A stretch of 64,000 nucleotides of DNA from Candidatus Marivariicella framensis. Its GTDB lineage: Bacteria; Bacteroidota; Bacteroidia; Flavobacteriales; Flavobacteriaceae. The translations under genes were made by a program, and so were the position numbers. Each line of letters begins with the position of its first letter. Within the stretch, counting starts at the first letter, position 1. The notes below the pieces were generated by a model. It was not told where the DNA came from and did no database searches. It was given only the letters and a program-made list of their open reading frames with translations. Shown here in pieces: positions 59,219-64,000 of this stretch. The DNA is taken from assembly GCA_905182735.1 (NCBI GenBank), contig CAJJCT010000013.1, forward strand, positions 1-64,000, read 5' to 3'.

Positions 59219-60754
59219 ATGGAAGAAAAAAAATCTCTATATAAAACTATTAAATCAAATACATCAATTGTAAATCTTGAACAGGCAAAATTACCTCCTC
59301 AAGCTCTTGACTTAGAAGAAGCAGTATTAGGAGCAATGCTTATAGATAAAAAAGGTGTGGATGAAGTAATAGATATTCTTCAACCAGACGCTTTTTATAA
59401 AACTGCCCATCAATATATTTTTGAAGCAATATTAATTTTATTTGAGTCAGCAGATCCTATCGATTTATTGACAGTTTCATCAGCTCTTAAGAAAGCTGGA
59501 AAACTGGAATCTATTGGAGGAGATTTTTATTTGGTTCAATTGACTCAGAAGATAGCTAGTTCAGCACATATTGAATTTCATGCAAGAATTATACTACAAA
59601 AATATATTCAAAGAAGTTTAATTAAAATATCAAGCGAAATAATAGAAAAGTCTTATAAAGATTCAACAGATGTTTTAGAATTATTAGATGAAGCAGAATC
59701 CAAGCTTTATGATGTTACACAAGGAAATATCAAAAGATCATTTTCTTCTGCTCAAAGCCTAGTTATAGAAGCAAAAAAGAAAATTGAAGACATTGCAAGT
59801 CGAGATGGCTTAAGTGGTGTTAGTAGTGGTTTTGAGGAGCTTGACAAACTGACATCAGGATGGCAACCAAGTGATTTAATTATTATTGCTGCACGACCTG
59901 GTATGGGAAAAACTGCATTAACATTATCAATGGCAAGAAATATTGCAGTGGGTAGACAGATTCCTGTTGCATTTTTTTCTTTGGAAATGTCATCAGTTCA
60001 ACTCATAACCAGGTTGATATCATCTGAAACTGGTCTTTCTTCAGAAAAATTAAGAACTGGTAAATTAGCACAACATGAATGGCAACAACTAAATGTAAAG
60101 GTGAGTGATCTTGAGAAAGCACCATTATATATTGATGATTCTCCATCATTATCAATTTTTGAACTTCGAGCTAAAGCAAGAAGATTATCAAGGTTACATG
60201 GAATTAAATTACTTGTTGTTGATTATTTACAATTAATGACCGCAGCTACAAATAACAAATCTGGAAATAGGGAGCAGGAAATTTCTACAATCTCCAGAAA
60301 TCTTAAAGCTCTTGCAAAAGAACTAGATATTCCAGTTATTGCTCTATCACAGCTCTCAAGAGCAGTAGAGACTCGTGGAGGGACCAAAAGACCTCAATTA
60401 TCAGATTTGAGAGAATCTGGAGCAATTGAACAAGACGCAGACATTGTGTCATTTATATATCGTCCAGAATATTATGGAATTGATGAGTGGGATGACGAAG
60501 GGCGAAATCCCTCTGATGGTCAGGCAGAATTTATTGTTGCTAAGCATAGAAATGGTGGGTTGGACAATATAAGACTTAAGTTTATTCCTCATCTTGGTAA
60601 GTTTGAAAATATTTCTGATTTTGATTCATCATCTGAATTTGAATCAAAAATGAATCCTGAAAATAATACTATATCAAATAAAAACATCCCTGATGCTAAA
60701 GCTGCCTTTGGCGAGTCTTATAATAACCCAAATGAAGACGACACCCCTTTCTAA
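59219..60754 (+). CDS. dnaB: Replicative DNA helicase DnaB
   Basis: Ring helicase that unwinds DNA at the replication fork. The N-terminal helical domain contains EEAVLGAMLIDKKGVDEV; the RecA-type domain has Walker A ARPGMGKT near residue 226, SLEMSS, VVDYLQLM and LRESGAIEQDADIVSFIYR. 511 residues, normal; the ending EDDTPF is like DnaB tails. It is 17 bases before the NRAMP-like gene. Confidence 0.97.
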   Translation: MEEKKSLYKTIKSNTSIVNLEQAKLPPQALDLEEAVLGAMLIDKKGVDEVIDILQPDAFYKTAHQYIFEAILILFESADPIDLLTVSSALKKAGKLESIGGDFYLVQLTQKIASSAHIEFHARIILQKYIQRSLIKISSEIIEKSYKDSTDVLELLDEAESKLYDVTQGNIKRSFSSAQSLVIEAKKKIEDIASRDGLSGVSSGFEELDKLTSGWQPSDLIIIAARPGMGKTALTLSMARNIAVGRQIPVAFFSLEMSSVQLITRLISSETGLSSEKLRTGKLAQHEWQQLNVKVSDLEKAPLYIDDSPSLSIFELRAKARRLSRLHGIKLLVVDYLQLMTAATNNKSGNREQEISTISRNLKALAKELDIPVIALSQLSRAVETRGGTKRPQLSDLRESGAIEQDADIVSFIYRPEYYGIDEWDDEGRNPSDGQAEFIVAKHRNGGLDNIRLKFIPHLGKFENISDFDSSSEFESKMNPENNTISNKNIPDAKAAFGESYNNPNEDDTPF

Positions 60755-60771
60755 AGAACAAAATTATTTAA

Positions 60772-61968
60772 ATGAATAAATTTTCATTTACTTCAGGACC
60801 AGCTATAGTAATAACTGCAGCTTTTATTGGCCCGGGCAGTTTAACTATTTGTGCTTTTGCTGGGGTTGAATTTGGCTATGAATTATTATGGGCTGTCTTG
60901 TTTTCTTGCTTGATTACAATTTTTTTTCAAAACACAGTTGCCACTTTAAGCTTTAAATCAGGAAAAGGTTTAGTTGAATTGTTTAACCATAAATTAAATA
61001 ATTCAATATTGCGTTATTCATTTACAGCGATTGTTTTAACTGCAATTTTTTTTGGTAATGCAGCATATGAAGCTGGAAATATATCTGGAGCCTTTATGGG
61101 TTTAAAAAAAATTATTGAATTATCGTCATTTAATTCAGTAGAAATTACATCTTCTTTTTTACTTTGTTTTATTACTATTATTATAATGATTATTGTTCTT
61201 AGAGAAGATAATAAGTTAATTAAAAATATTTTAGGCGTTACTGTACTTGTAATGAGTATATCATTTTTAATAGCTTCTGTTTTAACAAAACCAAATATTT
61301 ATGAGGTATTAAATGGGTTTTTTATTCCAAGATGGAGACCTGATATATGGAAAACTATTATTGCTGTTTTAGGCACCACTATAGTGCCCTACAATCTATT
61401 TTTACATGCAGCATTAGTAAAGCAAGATTTAAGTTGTTTAAGTACTTCATATTTGAAAAGAGATACATTTATAGCTGTGAGTTTTGGAGGAATAATTTCA
61501 TCTTCAATCATAATAGCTGCAGCTGGAGCTAATATTAATCAAATTGGATCAATAAATGATTTAGGTGATGCTCTAAATAACTTGTATGGAGCTAACTCTC
61601 ATATTTTTATTTCTATTGGGATTTTTGCGGCTGGTATAAGTTCTGCTATCACAGCTCCAATAGCAGCTGGTTATGTAGTTGAAGAGTCTTTCATAAATCA
61701 TAGAAATAAAAAGATTTATAAAAAAATAGCAATAAATTTTGTTATTATTCTTGGTCTATTATTTGCAATATCTGGATATAAACCAATTGAACTGATAAGA
61801 ATAGCACAAGTTGCAAATGGATTATTACTTCCAGGAGTAGCTTTGTTTATAAGTGTTTTATGCTTTCCAAAAAAAGAAGACCTTTTGATTAAAAAGATTC
61901 GATTTTTATGTCTATTTATTTTATTCATATTTTTTACTTTTCTAGCTTTTAAGGTTTTATTTTTATAG
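60772..61968 (+). CDS. NRAMP-fold transporter lacking canonical metal-binding residues
   Basis: About eleven hydrophobic segments in 398 residues place it in the NRAMP (LeuT-fold) family. The first helix reads FIGPGSLTICAF, where metal transporters have DPGN, so the Asp and Asn that bind the metal are G and S here. The sixth helix reads GTTIVPYNLFLHAALV, where canonical members have MPHNLFLHSALV, so Met is V and His is Y. The fold is kept but metal coordination is lost. It lies 39 bases before pxpA. The Bacillus NRAMP relative YcsG lies in an equivalent ycsF/kipI/kipA operon, so a role in 5-oxoproline uptake or a related organic substrate is inferred. Confidence 0.85.
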   Translation: MNKFSFTSGPAIVITAAFIGPGSLTICAFAGVEFGYELLWAVLFSCLITIFFQNTVATLSFKSGKGLVELFNHKLNNSILRYSFTAIVLTAIFFGNAAYEAGNISGAFMGLKKIIELSSFNSVEITSSFLLCFITIIIMIIVLREDNKLIKNILGVTVLVMSISFLIASVLTKPNIYEVLNGFFIPRWRPDIWKTIIAVLGTTIVPYNLFLHAALVKQDLSCLSTSYLKRDTFIAVSFGGIISSSIIIAAAGANINQIGSINDLGDALNNLYGANSHIFISIGIFAAGISSAITAPIAAGYVVEESFINHRNKKIYKKIAINFVIILGLLFAISGYKPIELIRIAQVANGLLLPGVALFISVLCFPKKEDLLIKKIRFLCLFILFIFFTFLAFKVLFL

Positions 61969-62007
61969 TATTTTTAAGGTAATATTGATTATTTCAAATA
62001 TAAATAA

Positions 62008-62715
62008 GTGCAAATAAATGTTGACTTAGGTGAAGGAGGTAAGAATGATGAAGATTTCATGTCTAATATTAGCACCTGTAGTATAGCTTGTGGAGGACAT
62101 TTTGGATCTATTGAAACAATTAAAGAAACAATTGATCTAGCTTTGAGTTATGATGTTAATATAGGATCTCATCCTTCATATCCTGACAAAAAAAATTTTG
62201 GAAGAAAATCTATGAACATTAACTTAAATGATTTCCAAAAGTCAATTAATGATCAGTTATTAAACTTTAAAGATGCTCTTAGTTTTTTTCCTACTAATTG
62301 GCATCATTGTAAAGCCCATGGAGCTTTATACAATGATATAGCTGAAAACGGAAAATTAACCAAAGCATATTTAGAGGTTTTATATGAATTTCCAGAAATC
62401 AATTATTTAATACTTCCAGCCTCAAAACCAATTATAAAATCTGCAAAAAAAATGAACTTTAACGTCCTTAATGAAGTTTTTTCAGATAGAAAATATGATG
62501 AATCACTTTCTTTGGTTCCAAGAAATCAAAAAAATTCAATTATAACCTCACCTGATGAATTTAGCAGGAATTTAAAACTAATATTAGATGGCGAGATTCA
62601 AGTAACAAACGGAACTATAAAAAAAGTTTCATATGACACTATTTGTTTGCATAGCGATACATTGATGTCTAAAAATTTTATTAAATTAATGACAAATATT
62701 ATAGATAAAAAATAA
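62008..62715 (+). CDS. pxpA: 5-oxoprolinase subunit A
   Basis: LamB/YcsF-family part of the ATP-dependent PxpABC complex that opens 5-oxoproline to glutamate. The start is a GTG (MQINVDLGEGGKND when read as Met), since no ATG lies nearby in frame; family members begin in the same way with a DLGE motif. ACGGH near residue 28, IGSHPSYPDKKNFGR near 50 and HCKAHGALYND near 97 match the family. 235 residues, slightly short. It starts the pxpABC run. Confidence 0.9.
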   Translation: MQINVDLGEGGKNDEDFMSNISTCSIACGGHFGSIETIKETIDLALSYDVNIGSHPSYPDKKNFGRKSMNINLNDFQKSINDQLLNFKDALSFFPTNWHHCKAHGALYNDIAENGKLTKAYLEVLYEFPEINYLILPASKPIIKSAKKMNFNVLNEVFSDRKYDESLSLVPRNQKNSIITSPDEFSRNLKLILDGEIQVTNGTIKKVSYDTICLHSDTLMSKNFIKLMTNIIDKK

Positions 62716-62720
62716 TTAAA

Positions 62721-63455
62721 ATGTGTTTCAAAATCAATTTTAATTCATACGGAGAAAAAGCAATTATTATTGATTTTAAAAATAATATTGATAAAAATAT
62801 TTATGTTGCTTGGCAATCTGAATTATGTATTTCTCTTCAAAAGGAGTTTCATGATATACTAGAAGATGTTGTTTTTTCATTTTCAGAAATAACACTTTTT
62901 TTTAAAATCTTACCAAATAGAGTCCATGAAAAAAAAATAAGTACTTGGATTAAGAACTTTTCATTAACAAAGCAACACATATTAAGAAACTTATGGGAAA
63001 TTCCTGTTTGTTTTGATGAGGTTTTCTCTGAAGACCTTTTAGTTAAAAGTGAAAACAATTCAATTACATACGAATCATACATTTCAGAATTTTTAAAATG
63101 CATATTTGAGGTTCATCATTATGGTTTTTTGCCAGGTTTTTTATACTTATCTGGACTTCCATTAAAATTACATTTACCAAGAAAGCCTACTCCTGAAAAA
63201 TATGTTGCTCCTGGAACAGTGGCTGTGGGTGAGTCATATGTGGGTGTTTATCCTCAAAAAAGTCCTGGAGGATGGAATAGAATTGGAAGAACATATTGTT
63301 CTTTTTTTAATAATAAAAACAATCCCCCATGTTATACTTTGCCGGGTGATAAAATTAAATTCATTTCCATAAGTCTTGATGAATATCAAAGTCAAATTGA
63401 TAAAATTCATCAAAATAATATCCCAAAATCATCCTCATTTGAAATCATTTATTAA
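62721..63455 (+). CDS. pxpB: 5-oxoprolinase subunit B (KipI-like)
   Basis: Allophanate-hydrolase-subunit-1 family. The middle and end have HYGFLPGFLYLSGLP, PRKPTPEKYVAPGTVAVG, VYPQKSPGGWNRIGRT, all hallmarks of PxpB/KipI. 244 residues. It follows pxpA after five bases and overlaps pxpC by 17 bases, so PxpB and PxpC are coupled. KipI was described as a sporulation kinase inhibitor in Bacillus; 5-oxoprolinase is the more general role. Confidence 0.92.
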   Translation: MCFKINFNSYGEKAIIIDFKNNIDKNIYVAWQSELCISLQKEFHDILEDVVFSFSEITLFFKILPNRVHEKKISTWIKNFSLTKQHILRNLWEIPVCFDEVFSEDLLVKSENNSITYESYISEFLKCIFEVHHYGFLPGFLYLSGLPLKLHLPRKPTPEKYVAPGTVAVGESYVGVYPQKSPGGWNRIGRTYCSFFNNKNNPPCYTLPGDKIKFISISLDEYQSQIDKIHQNNIPKSSSFEIIY

Positions 63456-64000
63456 AATAATCGATCCCGGATTTCATACTTCTATTCAAGACAATGGTCG
63501 TTATGGATACAGAAGATTGGGGTTTCCTGTTTCAGGCCCAATGGATAAATATTCTTTTACAACTGCAAATAAATTAGTTGGAAATTTCAAAGATGAAGCT
63601 GTTTTAGAAACCACTTTTAAAGGTCCCAAATTATTATTTTCAGGACCTTGTGTTGTGGCAGTAAGTGGAGCAATAATTCCCATCTTTAAGAATGATGAAA
63701 ACATTGAATTAAATAAACCTTTTTTTTGTGATTTAGGAGATGTTTTAGAATTAGGGGTTGTTGAAAATGGTTTTAGAAATTATATTAGTTTTAGTGGAGG
63801 TCTTTGTCAAAATAAGATTTTTGGTAGCTATTCACAATATTACCCAATCTCAGAGAATGGAACAATCACAAAGGGACAAAACATTAAAATTAAAGGGGGA
63901 GTCACATATAAAAATAAAATTAAAAACGAATTAAACAATTTGAGTTTTGATAGCAAATTAAAAGTATTTGAAGGTCCTTATTGGAATAATTTAGAAAATG
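63439..64000 (+). CDS. pxpC: 5-oxoprolinase subunit C (partial, cut by window edge)
   Basis: Allophanate-hydrolase-subunit-2 (KipA) family. The frame reads MKSFIKIIDPGFHTSIQDNG from a TTG at 63439 that overlaps pxpB by 17 bases, followed by RRLGFPVSGPMDKYSF, which matches PxpC openings. About 187 residues are visible, including ISFSGGLCQNKIFGSYS; the protein normally is ~320 long, so the C-terminus is outside the window. The TTG start is inferred from position and family opening. Confidence 0.9.
   Translation, partial: MKSFIKIIDPGFHTSIQDNGRYGYRRLGFPVSGPMDKYSFTTANKLVGNFKDEAVLETTFKGPKLLFSGPCVVAVSGAIIPIFKNDENIELNKPFFCDLGDVLELGVVENGFRNYISFSGGLCQNKIFGSYSQYYPISENGTITKGQNIKIKGGVTYKNKIKNELNNLSFDSKLKVFEGPYWNNLEN

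Overview
The window is one contiguous, densely packed piece of a low-GC chromosome, most likely from a marine member of the Flavobacteriia (Bacteroidota). The evidence is the combination of Bacteroidota-type genes (long Rho with a basic low-complexity insert, fused SecDF, split transketolase, DUF4293, DUF1599, LmbE-type BshB1, a T9SS-tail-like peptide, lipoproteins beginning SCxxx, crtB-crtZ), the near absence of Shine-Dalgarno sequences, and several good matches to the Bacteroidota promoter TTG-N17-19-TAnnTTTG. Genes are short-spaced, often overlap by a few bases, and there is no phage, IS element, plasmid or CRISPR array. It looks like a streamlined housekeeping region.

Layout: 1-3140 kdsA (cut by the left edge), typA, ftsE. 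3272-9718 a TPR protein with an outer-membrane partner, then an amidohydrolase lipoprotein. 9869-17641 asnB, gyrB, mdh, secDF on the plus strand. 17647-23432 minus-strand folE-cysS-yidD-lgt operon and an outer-membrane protein/lipoprotein pair. 23528-25458 proS, tRNA-Glu, rpsT, ending at a bidirectional terminator shared with rho. 27260-30735 DUF4293, a phosphodiesterase, truA, an ABC exporter. 30795-32432 folP and cdaA. 32518-37396 a long plus-strand run: DUF1599, tpiA, prmA, clpS, glutathione-peroxidase-like gene, a Cys/Met PLP enzyme, bshB1, then tRNA-His. 37627-41039 minus-strand accessory genes (diaminopropionate ammonia-lyase, a lipoprotein with HELMH, a DUF5009 membrane protein). 41182-44240 a tiny basic protein, an alpha/beta hydrolase lipoprotein, LysE, an M28 peptidase and a decayed DUF3050 gene. 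44241-48406 guaB, a T9SS-tail-like peptide and two SurA-like chaperones. 48408-50024 crtZ, crtB and a tRNA cluster (Lys, Lys, Leu). 50110-54880 aroK, a phosphoribosyltransferase, hslR, an FKBP/calcium-repeat lipoprotein, a small barrel and the two transketolase subunits. 55031-60754 tgt, lptG, an EamA transporter, accA, dnaB. 60772-64000 an NRAMP-fold transporter followed by pxpA, pxpB and pxpC (5-oxoprolinase), the last cut by the right edge.

Most genes serve core functions: translation, envelope biogenesis, nucleotide and folate synthesis, replication. The parts worth a second look are the NRAMP-like transporter that lacks the family's metal ligands and sits with 5-oxoprolinase; the DUF3050 remnant with a stop where a Trp is expected; a 3 x 10-bp repeat in the signal peptide of a lipoprotein; a peroxidase/sulfur-amino-acid/bacillithiol gene run; the nearly freestanding T9SS-like tail; and an unannotatable 50-residue basic protein. 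I saw no convincing new defence or mobile system. All identifications are from reading motifs by eye; no database search was run.
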